Below, in pieces: positions 18,072 to 27,102 of a stretch of DNA of 64,000 nucleotides (position 1 is the first letter of the stretch; each line of letters opens with the position of its first letter). The DNA comes from Rhodobacterales bacterium (GTDB lineage: Bacteria > Pseudomonadota > Alphaproteobacteria > Rhizobiales > Stappiaceae). The DNA lies in NCBI GenBank assembly GCA_008107755.1, contig VIRH01000095.1, positions 62,001-126,000 of the forward strand, written 5' to 3'. The position numbers and the translations under genes were made by a program. The notes beneath the pieces are model-generated. The model saw nothing but the letters and a program-made list of their open reading frames with translations, had not been told where the DNA came from and did not search any database.

Positions 18072-18326
18072 TCACCCTTCGTCCGGATCGCCCGCGGAAG
18101 ACGAACTTCGGTCCGGGTGATCCGGTCCCTTGTAGGTATAGAGGTAGGACCATCCGGCATAGAGCGTGATCGCGCCGACGATATAGGCCCAGGTCGTGTT
18201 GCCCATGGCGTATTCGAAAACGGTCCAGGCGGCACAGAAAAGCACCAGAACCAGCCGGCGCCAGAACGGATCGAGCCATGGATGCTCTGCGGCTCCAAAC
18301 ACAGATTTGCCTTCGTTTTGCGTCAT
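18072..18326 (-). CDS. Small DUF3329-like membrane protein
   Basis: A protein of 84 residues with two hydrophobic segments (about 20-38 and 44-62) separated by a short loop, preceded by HPWLDPFWRRL and followed by a charged Ser/Asp-rich tail. The pattern resembles DUF3329 proteins, small inner-membrane proteins without known function; this is by eye. ATG 18326 is used because the extra 24 residues of a longer frame (from 18398) are not family-like. It directly precedes cti, so co-transcription and a membrane-related role are plausible but unproven. Confidence 0.65.
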   Translation of the reverse strand: MTQNEGKSVFGAAEHPWLDPFWRRLVLVLFCAAWTVFEYAMGNTTWAYIVGAITLYAGWSYLYTYKGPDHPDRSSSSAGDPDEG

Positions 18327-18502
18327 GAGGGTAGTTTTCCAAGCCTGACTTGCCGTTACGGTAGCTTCAAGCGATTGCAATATCAGGAGAAAATTCATCT
18401 TGATAGCAGTACCGACCTTGAAACTTCATCTCGAAAAAGAGAAGGTGGCACCATATCCAAAGCGGCGAAAAGTGCAACGCGAGAGAGGCCGGTAAAAAGG
18501 AC

Positions 18503-19828
18503 ATGCTCACAGCGCTTGATCTGCTGACGGCCAACGATACGCCTGGCCAACATGCTCCCTCCTACTACGCTGCCACAGCGAACTGGCAGACAGCTTACCC
18601 GTCGCTGGAAGAGGCGACGACCGGAAGCGTCTGCATCATCGGTGGTGGTTACACCGGGCTGTCGGCGGCGCTTCATCTTGCCGAGCGCGGCATCAGCGTC
18701 ATTCTACTGGAAGCGAACCGGATCGGCTGGGGCGCCTCGGGCCGCAATGGCGGCCAGGTCGGTTCCGGCCAGAGGGTCGAGCAGACGACGCTCGAGCAGC
18801 GCCACGGCATGGCACATGCCAAACTGCTGTGGGAACTTGCGGAAGATTCCAAGGCGCTGGTCAAAAGCCTGATCGCGCGACATCAGATCGCTTGTGACTA
18901 CACGCCCGGCATCCTGCATGCGGACCACCGCAAGAGCTTTGTCAGCGACAGTCGCGACTACGTCGAGCATCTGCATCTCACCTATGGCTACGAGGATATC
19001 CGGTTCGTCGACGGGAACGAGATCGGCAGTCTGGTCGGCAGCCCGCGCTACCATGGCGGCTCGCTGGACATGGGGGCCGGTCATCTGCACCCGCTCAACT
19101 TTGCGCTGGGCCTTGGCCGCGCCGCCGAAGCCGCGGGCGCCCGGATCTTTGAGGAAAGCCAGGTAACCGGCGTCAAGACACCCGAGCATGGCCGCGTCAC
19201 GGTGACCACGGCCAAGGGGGAGGTCAAGGCAGACCAACTGATTCTTGCGTGCAACGGTTACCTTGGCACGCTGGACCGCAAGACCGCAGCCCATGTCATG
19301 CCAATCAACAATTTCATCGTTGCGACGGAGCCTTTTTCCGAAGCCGAAGCAAAGGCGATCATCAGCAACAATGCGGCGGTTGCCGACAGCAAGTTCGTGA
19401 TCAATTATTTTCGCCTCTCCGCGGACCGGCGTCTTCTCTTCGGCGGCGGCGAAAACTACGGCTATCGCTTCCCGGAGGACATCAAGTCCTTCGTTCGAGA
19501 CCCCATGCTGGAGATCTTCCCCCAGCTCAAGGACGTCGGCATCGATTACGGTTGGGGCGGCACACTGGCGATCACCCCGAAGCGGATGCCCTATTTTGCG
19601 CGTCCACACAGCAACGTTCTGACCGCCACCGGCTATTCCGGCCATGGTGTCGCCATGGGAACCCTGGCCGGCCAGATTCTGGCTGAAACGATTGCCGGCA
19701 GCACGGGGCGGTTCGACGTCTTTGAAAAGCTGAATATTCCAGCCTTTCCCGGCGGCGACAAGCTCCGCTTCCCGCTCCTCGTCATGGCGATGACCTGGTT
19801 CTCGCTCCGTGACAAGCTCGGGATCTGA
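18503..19828 (+). CDS. FAD-dependent oxidoreductase, gamma-glutamylputrescine oxidase-like
   Basis: DAO-family flavoprotein of 441 residues. The Rossmann FAD motif is CIIGGGYTGLSAALHLAERG at about residues 43-62 with the acidic end of strand two in LLEANRIGWGASGRNGGQV. It further shows PITPKRMPY-like ITPKRMPYFA and the C-terminal YSGHGVAMGTLAG, which matches PuuB and related amine oxidases that oxidise gamma-glutamylated polyamines. AAAGGA precedes ATG 18503. The next gene, one base downstream, is a paralogue. A putrescine-ligase or aldehyde-dehydrogenase partner is not adjacent, so the substrate remains open. Confidence 0.85.
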   Translation: MLTALDLLTANDTPGQHAPSYYAATANWQTAYPSLEEATTGSVCIIGGGYTGLSAALHLAERGISVILLEANRIGWGASGRNGGQVGSGQRVEQTTLEQRHGMAHAKLLWELAEDSKALVKSLIARHQIACDYTPGILHADHRKSFVSDSRDYVEHLHLTYGYEDIRFVDGNEIGSLVGSPRYHGGSLDMGAGHLHPLNFALGLGRAAEAAGARIFEESQVTGVKTPEHGRVTVTTAKGEVKADQLILACNGYLGTLDRKTAAHVMPINNFIVATEPFSEAEAKAIISNNAAVADSKFVINYFRLSADRRLLFGGGENYGYRFPEDIKSFVRDPMLEIFPQLKDVGIDYGWGGTLAITPKRMPYFARPHSNVLTATGYSGHGVAMGTLAGQILAETIAGSTGRFDVFEKLNIPAFPGGDKLRFPLLVMAMTWFSLRDKLGI

Positions 19829-19829
19829 C

Positions 19830-21152
19830 ATGCCGCAGAACCGCAACGAACCTCGCCGCACCGTCGGAAGTTACTGGGAGGCCACGGTGCCGGCCCCGAG
19901 GATCGACAGGCAGCTGATCGGCAACGCACTGTTCGACGTGGCAGTGATCGGTGCCGGGTTTGCGGGGCTGAGCGCCGCGCTGAAACTGGCCCAGGCAGGT
20001 GTTTCCGTCTGCGTGCTGGAGTCCGAGCATGTCGGTTACGGAGCGTCCGGACGCAATGGTGGGTTCTGTTGTCTCGGGGGCACCAAACTCGATGAGCAGC
20101 AGCTCATACGCAAGTACGGCCTCGATGAAGCCCGGCTCTTTGTCGCCTATCAGGTGGCCGGTATCAATCTGGTGCAGCAACGGCTGGAAAGCTGGGGGAT
20201 CGACGCCGACCGTCATTCCAGCGGCGAGATCTACCTGGCGCATCGTCCGAAGGACGTTCCGATGCTCCAGTCGCATGCGCGCTTCCTGAAGGAAAACTTC
20301 GGCATCAAGACGACCCTCCTGTCAAAGGATGAGCTGCAGGCGCATGGCTATGGCGGACCAGACTTTCACGGCGGGCTGCACATGCCTTACGGTTTCGCCC
20401 TCAATCCGATGAAATATGTGCAGGAGCTGGCACAGCAGGTCCGCCGGCAGGGCGGCAAGATCTTCGGCAAGACACCGGTCACGGGTCTTTCACAGAACGG
20501 CGATCGCTGGCGTCTGGAAACAGAGCACGGCTTCGTGCGCGCAAGAAAGGTCATCGTCGCCGGAAACGGATATGCGCGGGAAGACGCGCCCAAATGGCTT
20601 TATGGGCGAACCCTTCCGGTCATGTCGTCCGTGCAGGTGACACGCCCGCTCAGCGATGACGAGCTGCAGGCGCAGGGCTGGACATCGGACACGATGGCGG
20701 CCGACACCCGCAACCTGCTTCACTATTTCCGGCTTCTGCCCGATCGCCGCTTCCTGTTCGGAACGCGCGGCGGGATCTATGAGAACACGAGTGCACTCGG
20801 CGCGATGAACAAGCACGCGATCGCCGACTTCCAGACCATGTTCCCTGCCTGGAGGGACGTGGAAACGGAATACAGCTGGCACGGGCGCGTTTGCCTTGCC
20901 CGCGACCTCACGCCCTTCGTCGGTGAGGTCCCCCAGTTCGACGGTATCTATGTTGCCATGGCATGGCATGGCAGCGGTATCGCGATGGCGTCCATCTCCG
21001 GCGAGAAGGTCGCGGCGATGTTGCTGGGAAAACTGCGCGCGCAAGACCTTCCGGCACCGCTCGTGAAGCCCTTGCGAAAATTCCCGTTTCCTGTTTTTCG
21101 CAAGCTCTATCTTCAGGGGGCCTACTGGTACTACGACTGGCAGGACCGGTAG
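19830..21152 (+). CDS. FAD-dependent oxidoreductase, second DAO-family paralogue
   Basis: 440-residue flavoprotein with VAVIGAGFAGLSAALKLAQAG as the FAD-binding motif (written here as the GAGFAGLSAA core) near residue 40 and GYGASGRNGGFCCLGG after it. The C-terminal MAWHGSGIAMASISG matches the substrate-side FAD contact in the upstream paralogue. ATG 19830 lies one base after the upstream stop, so translation is probably coupled. The pair shares DAO organisation but differs clearly in sequence, suggesting different substrates or an old duplication. It ends 33 bases from the convergent GNAT gene. Confidence 0.83.
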   Translation: MPQNRNEPRRTVGSYWEATVPAPRIDRQLIGNALFDVAVIGAGFAGLSAALKLAQAGVSVCVLESEHVGYGASGRNGGFCCLGGTKLDEQQLIRKYGLDEARLFVAYQVAGINLVQQRLESWGIDADRHSSGEIYLAHRPKDVPMLQSHARFLKENFGIKTTLLSKDELQAHGYGGPDFHGGLHMPYGFALNPMKYVQELAQQVRRQGGKIFGKTPVTGLSQNGDRWRLETEHGFVRARKVIVAGNGYAREDAPKWLYGRTLPVMSSVQVTRPLSDDELQAQGWTSDTMAADTRNLLHYFRLLPDRRFLFGTRGGIYENTSALGAMNKHAIADFQTMFPAWRDVETEYSWHGRVCLARDLTPFVGEVPQFDGIYVAMAWHGSGIAMASISGEKVAAMLLGKLRAQDLPAPLVKPLRKFPFPVFRKLYLQGAYWYYDWQDR

Positions 21153-21185
21153 GCGAATACGGGCCTGAACCAGAAGGCAGACCTG

Positions 21186-21869
21186 TCAGCGAGTGCGCTT
21201 CACCACGGCCACGTTCACCTCGCACAGGATTTCGAACCCGAGCTTCCGGTAGAGCGCGATAGCGCTGTGGTTGTCTGCATAGGCGTGCAGGAAGGGCGTG
21301 TCGCCCTTGTCGCGAATGCCGGCAGCAACATGAAGGGAAAGCTTCCTGGCCAGGCCCAGTCCTCGAAAATCGGGATGGGTGCAGATGCCGCTGACCTCGG
21401 TGAAGCCTTCGAGGTTGAGCCTGCTGCCGGCCATCGCGACCAGGCACCCCTCGCGCCGGATGCCCCAGAAACCGCCGAGTTCCGCCGTTCTTTCGGTAAA
21501 GGGGCCGGGTTTGGTCAACTCGGCGAGGGCAACCATCTCCGCGACGTCGTCGTCTCCGAGGCGGATGACTTCCGCATTTTGGGAAGACGCATCGACCTCG
21601 CGTTCCTGCGTCATCAGAACACCGAGGGCCGTCACTTCGGTTTCGAGGCACGCCGGCAGGGCAATTTCATCGGCCTGGAGCAGGTAGACCCGGTCGCTGC
21701 TCGGCGCAATCAGATCGCCAAGTGCGGCAAGTGCCTCGGGTGAGTTGTCGCGCGAGGCGGCAAAGGGAGACATCGCCGGATCGTACCTTCGGGCAAGCGG
21801 TCCGCCGAGCGCGAACGGCGTCTGCCGCGATGTCAGTGCCGACCAGACGGGGCGATTGAGTGCAGTCAT
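21186..21869 (-). CDS. GNAT-family N-acetyltransferase
   Basis: 227-residue acetyltransferase. The C-terminal half carries the GNAT core: GFWGIRREGCLVAMAGSRL, then EVSGICTHPDFRGLGLARKL, where RGLGLA is the acetyl-CoA pyrophosphate loop, then HAYADNHSAIALYRKLGF. The N-terminal half is poorly conserved, as in FR47-like members. The acceptor is unknown. Its start overlaps the stop of the MarR gene by four bases, so the two are translationally coupled and the MarR protein probably controls it. Confidence 0.85.
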   Translation of the reverse strand: MTALNRPVWSALTSRQTPFALGGPLARRYDPAMSPFAASRDNSPEALAALGDLIAPSSDRVYLLQADEIALPACLETEVTALGVLMTQEREVDASSQNAEVIRLGDDDVAEMVALAELTKPGPFTERTAELGGFWGIRREGCLVAMAGSRLNLEGFTEVSGICTHPDFRGLGLARKLSLHVAAGIRDKGDTPFLHAYADNHSAIALYRKLGFEILCEVNVAVVKRTR

Positions 21870-22396
21870 TTCTTTTCCTTCGTGCGCTTGAGGATCGTTT
21901 CCCAGTCCGGCAGAGGCGGGGGCGCGCGGCGCCCTGCGAGTGCGCGCGCGTCGAGAGCATCTTCAAGCTGGTCGAGCTGGTCGAGCAGCGAACCGTCGAG
22001 GCCCGAACAGGCGTCTTCGACCGCGAGCATGACCTCGGGCCAAAGTGTTTCCTTCATCCGCGCGGCAAAGGCGCAGCCCTCTTTTGTAAGAACAATGGTG
22101 GTGATTCGCCTGTCTTGTTCCGAAGGCTGTGAGCTGACGAGCCCGTCTGCTTTCATCCGGTTGATCATGCGCGTCACCCCGGGCTGGCTCTGTCCGAGGG
22201 CGGCTGCAATTTCGCCGATACTGAGGGCGCCGTACCTGTCGAGCGCCGCCAGAACGGGATTGTGCGGCGTCGGCAGATCCGTTCCGGACACCAGAGCGCA
22301 GAGTTCCTGGGTCTGAGCCTGAAGCTTTTCACCGATCCGTTTCAGCCGGCTGCCGAGTGTGGCGTAACCGAGTGCGCGGACAACGTCGTCAACCAT
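21866..22396 (-). CDS. MarR-family transcriptional regulator
   Basis: 176-residue winged-helix repressor. The DNA-binding part is LSIGEIAAALGQSQPGVTR followed by MINRMKADGLVSSQ and the wing QDRRITTIVLT; dimerisation helices flank it. AGGAG lies seven bases before ATG 22396. The region immediately upstream contains palindromes that fit a MarR operator (22407-22435). It forms an operon with the GNAT gene; the ligand is unknown. Confidence 0.88.
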   Translation of the reverse strand: MVDDVVRALGYATLGSRLKRIGEKLQAQTQELCALVSGTDLPTPHNPVLAALDRYGALSIGEIAAALGQSQPGVTRMINRMKADGLVSSQPSEQDRRITTIVLTKEGCAFAARMKETLWPEVMLAVEDACSGLDGSLLDQLDQLEDALDARALAGRRAPPPLPDWETILKRTKEKK

Positions 22397-22406
22397 GCCA
22401 ATCTCC

Positions 22407-22436
22407 TATGCATAACAAGGTATATAACTAGTTATG
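22407..22436. promoter_or_regulatory. Candidate MarR operator
   Basis: Directly upstream of the MarR start are TATGCATA (22407-22414, palindrome) and the perfect 12-bp palindrome ATAACTAGTTAT (22424-22435); CATAAC at 22411-22416 is repeated inverted as GTTATG at 22431-22436. The stretch is AT-rich in a GC-rich setting. Position and symmetry suit autoregulation; binding is inferred. Confidence 0.55.
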
Positions 22437-22527
22437 TAAAAAGACAACGAGACCTGGCGTAATCGATTCAGAAAAACAGAAGGGAAAAGACCGGGAACAG
22501 GACGGGCAGCGGACCGGCTACGGAATT

Positions 22528-22557
22528 GCGGGAGAGCGACTGTTTCCGCTCTCCCGC
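22528..22557 (-). terminator. Hairpin after the DnaJ-like gene
   Basis: GCGGGAGAGCG pairs perfectly with CGCTCTCCCGC over 11 bases around an eight-base loop. It lies 20 bases after the DnaJ-like stop codon. No T-run follows, so it may instead protect the 3' end. Confidence 0.55.
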
Positions 22558-22576
22558 TTCATCTCTTGTGTGCCGG

Positions 22577-23572
22577 TCAGTCGAACTCGGGACCGCGCGC
22601 CCGGTAAGGCGTGATTTCCCGCCAGGCCCGCATCAGGGTATCGAGCTCTTCGTCGCCATGCGGCGGCATGATGATCTGGAGTTTCACCAGAAGGTCGCCG
22701 TGGCCGCCGGTTTTCGTCGGCAGGCCCTTGCCCTTCAGGCGCATGATCTTGTCGCTCGACGCGTTGGGCGGAACCGTCAGGTTGACGGCGCCGGTCAAGG
22801 TCGGCGTGCGGATCTTCGCACCGAGGACGGCTTCATAGAGGGTGAGCGGCAGATCCAGATGAAGATCCGACCCCTTCACCTCGAACAGCTTGTGGGGCCG
22901 GAAGCGGATTTCGACCATGGCGTCGCCCGCCGACCCGCCGTTCTCGCCCGGATTGCCCTGGCCTTTCAGGCGAACGATCTCGCCCTCGACCACACCGGTC
23001 GGCAGCGTCACGTTCACGGTCTTGCCGCTTGGCAGCGTCACCTGGGTCTTGCCGGAATTGACGATATCTTCCAGCGACACCCGCGCCACGATATCGACAT
23101 TGGTGCCTTTGGTCTTGGGGGGCGTGCGGGACTGCGCTCCGGCGCCGGAGAAACCGGCTCCCGCACCCGGGCCGCCGCCTGGGCGTGCACGCGCTCCGCC
23201 CCGGCCGCCGAAGCTGCCGAAGATATCGTTCAGAATATCGTCGAAGCCACCGCCGCCCGAGGACGTCTTGTAGCTTCGGCTTCCGCCTGCGCCCGAACTG
23301 ACGTCGTCGAAGCCGGAAAAGCCGTCGAACCCATGGGACTGGAAACGGGGCTTGCCGTCCGCATCGATTTCACCACGGTCGAATTTTGCACGCTTTTCCT
23401 TGTCGCCCACGATTTCGTAGGCCTGGTTCGCTTCTGAAAAACGCTGCTGTGCCTCCGGATCATCCTTGTTTTGATCCGGATGGTATTTTTTGGCCAACTG
23501 TCTGAAGGCCTTCTTGATTTCGCTCTCGCTGGCGGATTTCGCCACCCCGAGGACGCTGTAGGGATCACGCAT
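22577..23572 (-). CDS. DnaJ-family co-chaperone without zinc fingers (CbpA-like)
   Basis: 331-residue J-domain protein that stimulates DnaK ATPase. The J domain occupies residues 1-65 with the invariant HPD in KYHPDQNKDD. A Gly/Phe-rich linker follows (about 75-150: GFDGFSGFDD, GGGGFDDILNDIFG), then the C-terminal substrate-binding domain (about 160-320) with VSLEDIVNSGKTQV and the LKGKGLPTKTGGHGDLLV signature. The CxxCxGxG zinc repeats of DnaJ are absent, so it is a class II protein like CbpA/DjlA-type. ATG 23572 starts exactly at the J domain; upstream extension is not conserved. Confidence 0.9.
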   Translation of the reverse strand: MRDPYSVLGVAKSASESEIKKAFRQLAKKYHPDQNKDDPEAQQRFSEANQAYEIVGDKEKRAKFDRGEIDADGKPRFQSHGFDGFSGFDDVSSGAGGSRSYKTSSGGGGFDDILNDIFGSFGGRGGARARPGGGPGAGAGFSGAGAQSRTPPKTKGTNVDIVARVSLEDIVNSGKTQVTLPSGKTVNVTLPTGVVEGEIVRLKGQGNPGENGGSAGDAMVEIRFRPHKLFEVKGSDLHLDLPLTLYEAVLGAKIRTPTLTGAVNLTVPPNASSDKIMRLKGKGLPTKTGGHGDLLVKLQIIMPPHGDEELDTLMRAWREITPYRARGPEFD

Positions 23573-23806
23573 TCGTTTCACCAGGTATCCAAGATTTTCC
23601 GCCCCTCGGCCCCACACGCAAGCGCTCCGGATACATTCCCTGTTCCGAAGCGCGCGGTGATCGTGGGGCAAGGCAAGGACGCGCACCACGAGGCGGCGCA
23701 CGGTCCAAAACCGGAATTGTCCTTAATATCGGAATTGTTGGGCAAAAATTCCAGACCTTTGCGTCCGCCGGAAGATCCAAACGTTGTAACGGGTTTGGCG
23801 GCGCGA

Positions 23807-24283
23807 TCAAGCGTCGGAAACGGTCAGGGACGTAACAGCGAATCTCTGGGTGATGTCACGGCAGGCGGTGCCCGCGTAAAGCTTGATGCCGGCGATCGTA
23901 TTCGCAGTCGTCTTGAAATTCACGCATCCGGTCTCGCCGAAGATCCCTGTATCGATCGAGGTAACGGTGCCGGAGTTTCCACTGAGCGCGTTGAGCCAGG
24001 GCAGGGAGGTTGCCGGAGAGACTGACCCCTTGGCGAGTTCCGTCTCGATCTCATCAAGGTGACTGGCGATCAGATCCCGGTCTTCTTCGCTGATGTCGGA
24101 ATAGGCGACATCTGTGGATGACGTGATGGATCCGGTAATGATCGTAGGCGTGTCGACATCGTTGCTGCCCATCGGTACCGTGACCTGACCACAGCCGGAC
24201 AGCAGCAGGCCTGCGCAGCCGATCGCAATGGCAAGGTGTTGGATCCTGACGGTTCCGGCGGTATATGAACGCATACGATACAT
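23807..24283 (-). CDS. RT0821/Lpp0805-type surface lipoprotein
   Basis: 158-residue predicted lipoprotein. The signal peptide ends at the lipobox LLSGC (Cys about residue 31). After a variable stretch and [15 protein letters not shown] comes a C-terminal domain resembling the 17-kDa surface-antigen-like domain: [47 protein letters not shown]. Function is unknown; such proteins are outer-membrane or periplasmic in alphaproteobacteria. The first ATG at 24283 is used; ATG 24274 is an alternative. It is divergent from pdxH with a gap of about 70 bases. Confidence 0.75.
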   Translation of the reverse strand: MYRMRSYTAGTVRIQHLAIAIGCAGLLLSGCGQVTVPMGSNDVDTPTIITGSITSSTDVAYSDISEEDRDLIASHLDEIETELAKGSVSPATSLPWLNALSGNSGTVTSIDTGIFGETGCVNFKTTANTIAGIKLYAGTACRDITQRFAVTSLTVSDA

Positions 24284-24355
24284 CTACTATCGACAGCCTT
24301 TCTTGACGGCTTCTCCGCCGCATCTCCGGTTGTCGACTCCTTCGACAGGATGACC

Positions 24356-24991
24356 ATGACAGACCTAAAAGATCCGCCGGAAGAATTAACAAAAGGTGAC
24401 TTTTCTCAGGTATCAAAACCATTTGAGCTTTTTGGAGAATGGCTTGAGGAAGCTGGCGGCACGGAACCCAACGATCCGAACGCGCTTTCCCTGGCGACGG
24501 TGGACGAGACCGGCCTGCCGAATGTGCGCATGGTTCTTCTGAAGGGCTTCGACGAGCGCGGGTTCGTCTTCTACACCAACTTCGAAAGTGCCAAGGGGCG
24601 CGAGCTTCTGTCTGCGGGCAAGGCGGCCATGTGCTTCCACTGGAAATCCCTGCGACGGCAGGTGCGCATCCGCGGTCTTGTGCAGGAGGTCTCGCAAGAG
24701 GAGGCGGACGAATATTATCGCTCACGTCCGCGCGGCAGCCGCATCGGCGCCTGGGCATCCAAACAGTCGCGTCCGCTGGAAAGCCGCTTCGCACTGGAAA
24801 AGGAAGTTGCGAAATACACCGCCAAATTCGGCATCGGTGATATTCCGCGACCCGAGCACTGGTCAGGCATGCGCCTTGTGCCGCTTTCGTTGGAATTCTG
24901 GCACGACCGTCCGTTCCGCCTCCACGACAGGATCGTCTTCAAGCGCGAAGAGCCCGGGCAGGAATGGGCCAAGGAACGTCTCTACCCATAA
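24356..24991 (+). CDS. pdxH: Pyridoxamine 5'-phosphate oxidase
   Basis: FMN enzyme that oxidises pyridoxine or pyridoxamine phosphate to pyridoxal phosphate. Landmarks are [17 protein letters not shown] and [20 protein letters not shown] (FMN contacts), [25 protein letters not shown] and the C-terminal [18 protein letters not shown], ending in the conserved RLYP. The product is about 211 residues, the usual length. AGGA at 24347-24350 favours ATG 24356 over the ATG at 24350, which overlaps that site. Confidence 0.95.
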   Translation: MTDLKDPPEELTKGDFSQVSKPFELFGEWLEEAGGTEPNDPNALSLATVDETGLPNVRMVLLKGFDERGFVFYTNFESAKGRELLSAGKAAMCFHWKSLRRQVRIRGLVQEVSQEEADEYYRSRPRGSRIGAWASKQSRPLESRFALEKEVAKYTAKFGIGDIPRPEHWSGMRLVPLSLEFWHDRPFRLHDRIVFKREEPGQEWAKERLYP

Positions 24992-25040
24992 GTCGGCACG
25001 ACTGCACAGGCAGGGCCGTGCCGGGAGACGGTGAAAACGT

Positions 25041-26015
25041 TCAAAGCAGCTTTTTCCAGCGGAAGAACAGGAAGGTCGCCACCACGGAGACGACCATCAG
25101 GCCAATGGAAAACTCGAATCCCTGCTCCCATTGCAGTTCCGGCATCTTCGAGAAATTCATGCCGTAGATCGAGGCGATCAGGGTCGGCGGAAGGAAGATC
25201 ACGCCGAGAACGGTGAAGATCTTCGAAATCTGGTTCTGTTCGAGGGTGACGAGCCCGACCGTGGCGTCGAGAAGAAAGGACAGCTTGTTGTCCAGCGCGT
25301 CGCCGTGTTCCTTGATGGAGTGAATGTCCCGGCCGTAGGTCTTGCATTCCTCGATCTGGTCTTCGCTCAGGCCGAGCCGCTTGGCGTTGGTGCTCGTGAA
25401 CAGGAGCGCCCGTGACAGGCCGGCGCAGACATCATGCATCTTTGCGACCTTCAGTCCGATCTGCCCCAGTTGCCGGATGGCGAACTGATAGCTGGCGGTC
25501 TTGCGGGTATTGAGGCCTTCGCTGAAGACCTGATAGGCCAGTTCATCATATTGGGAGGAGGCGGCTTCCATCTCGTCGGCGCAGCGGTCGACGATGATGT
25601 CGAGCATGGCGAAAAACACCGCCGGGCCCTTGCGTTCGAGCGTGCTGTCGGACTGTATCTTCCTGGCGAGGATCGACAGCGTCTTCGGGTCGCCGTAACG
25701 AACGGTCACCAGACGCTTGGAATTCAGCACGATCGTGACGGACGACTGGATCGGATCCATCGTCCGCGTTGCCATCGGCAATTGGGTCGTCATCACGACT
25801 GCACCGGGTTCGACGTAAAGACGTTCCGATGTCTCGATGGCGGTGACGTCGTCCCGGGAGGGAATTTCCGCTCCCATCAGCTTCTCGGCGGCCTTCTGCT
25901 CCTCCGGCGTCGGTGAATAAAGGTCTACCCAGACCGACGTGGCGGGCAGGGGAGCATCGGGAGCGAGTTCGACCCGCTCCAGGCCTTTGACGGATGGGCA
26001 ATAGGCAATGATCAT
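25041..26015 (-). CDS. CorA-family magnesium/cobalt transporter
   Basis: 324-residue divalent-cation channel of the CorA family. The N-terminal soluble funnel is followed by two C-terminal membrane helices (about 262-284 and 295-317); the first ends in the family signature YGMNF at the pore mouth. The pentameric family normally imports Mg2+. GGAG eight bases before ATG 26015 and the MIIAYCP start support this start over the longer frame. It converges on pdxH. Confidence 0.9.
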   Translation of the reverse strand: MIIAYCPSVKGLERVELAPDAPLPATSVWVDLYSPTPEEQKAAEKLMGAEIPSRDDVTAIETSERLYVEPGAVVMTTQLPMATRTMDPIQSSVTIVLNSKRLVTVRYGDPKTLSILARKIQSDSTLERKGPAVFFAMLDIIVDRCADEMEAASSQYDELAYQVFSEGLNTRKTASYQFAIRQLGQIGLKVAKMHDVCAGLSRALLFTSTNAKRLGLSEDQIEECKTYGRDIHSIKEHGDALDNKLSFLLDATVGLVTLEQNQISKIFTVLGVIFLPPTLIASIYGMNFSKMPELQWEQGFEFSIGLMVVSVVATFLFFRWKKLL

Positions 26016-26169
26016 CAGGGCAGTCTCCGCAGAGAACCGGACATGTCCGACTCGGCGGCAGTTTGCCCAACCCACCGGCACACGGCAACCGTGCTTCCGT
26101 AGGCGCTCAGGGCGATTGCACCATGTGGCTGTGCGCAGCAGCTACACCAGCTATTGGCCGGTCTGCGGC

Positions 26170-26313
26170 TTACTTGCCTTTTTTCGTCACAGTCGCCGGG
26201 CTCTTGCAAAGAGCGGCAGCTGCAAGGGCCGCGATGGCGACCGGCTTGTACTGGTTTTCGAGTTTGGCTCCTGCCGGAAGGCTTGTGACCGGGCGGGCGG
26301 ATTGCTGAGACAT
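26170..26313 (-). CDS. Small hypothetical protein, 47 residues
   Basis: Begins MSQQSARPVTSLPAGAKLEN at 26313 and ends in a basic KKGK tail, with an alanine-rich amphipathic stretch in the middle. The SLPAGAKLENQYKPVAI pattern resembles short uncharacterised proteins I recall from Rhizobiales, but I cannot name a family. A longer frame to 26460 exists; the upstream part is not protein-like. Ribosome binding is weak. Coding status is plausible, not certain. Confidence 0.45.
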   Translation of the reverse strand: MSQQSARPVTSLPAGAKLENQYKPVAIAALAAAALCKSPATVTKKGK

Positions 26314-26625
26314 TGTGCTAAGTCCGTTGTTGCTGAAAAATGCCTGCGAACCGGGTATTTTCTCCTGTCTGGCTCGCGGGCGGCGTGCATTTCTGATCCA
26401 ATTGCGGCTTTCGAAGGGCAGTATGGGCCGCTCAACGGAAAAAACCGTGCTGGATGTCACAAATTGTGCGCCTGAGCCCGAAATTTACCAAGTCAAATAC
26501 CATAACAGCATGTAACCGTTACCCGGTGAATTTGATTGGAAATGTTAGGGTATTTTTAACTTTTCGCTTTCGAGGTGCCGCTAAGGCAGATCACGTGCGC
26601 TGCAAGCCGGACCGGGGCCGCCGGA
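26314..26625. other. 310-base gap, no gene seen
   Basis: Between the small hypothetical gene and the DUF4870-like gene, both on the minus strand. The right half is AT-rich (around 26480-26580). No hairpin with a T-run, no coding frame with recognisable features. Confidence 0.4.
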
Positions 26626-27054
26626 TCAGATGAAATACGTGCGGTAGTTACGCGGGGCGCGGCGGCGAAAAGCGTGGATAAATCCGGCGCAACACCGTGC
26701 AAGCGTCAAGGCCGCGGTGAGGGCCAGCAACGCTAGCCCTGCCAGAATCAGAAAGGTCGACACCACGGCGCCGACGACGATCATCAGCACGGCGAGACAG
26801 AAGCCGATGACCATCAGGGCGATGGTCGTGCGGATGTAGAAATAATGCGCCTGCAGCGGCGGGGCATGAGGCTCCGCAAAGAGAAAGGCGAACACAAGCG
26901 CAAGCGGCGACAGGAGGGCGCTGAGGACGAGCAGATAGCACAGACACGCATTCCCGAAACCCGGCCTGACCAGGGACGGGGAACTGTGCTGCGGCGGTTG
27001 GCCGGCCGCACCGGCTGGCGTCCCTGGTTCATCTGCCGGATGACGGGAGCTCAT
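26626..27054 (-). CDS. DUF4870-like small membrane protein
   Basis: 142-residue protein with a Pro/Gly-rich soluble N terminus (about residues 1-35) and three hydrophobic segments (about 38-60, 75-98, 100-122). The piece LQAHYFYIRTTIAL resembles the HYR..IRTFW signature of DUF4870/Tic20-like membrane proteins. The basic C-terminal tail should be cytoplasmic. Function unknown. AGGA precedes ATG 27054. Divergent from the DUF1499 gene. Confidence 0.65.
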   Translation of the reverse strand: MSSRHPADEPGTPAGAAGQPPQHSSPSLVRPGFGNACLCYLLVLSALLSPLALVFAFLFAEPHAPPLQAHYFYIRTTIALMVIGFCLAVLMIVVGAVVSTFLILAGLALLALTAALTLARCCAGFIHAFRRRAPRNYRTYFI

Positions 27055-27102
27055 TCCTGTCCTACCCCAACCCGAATCCTGAAATCCTTCCCAGTCGCCA
27101 TA

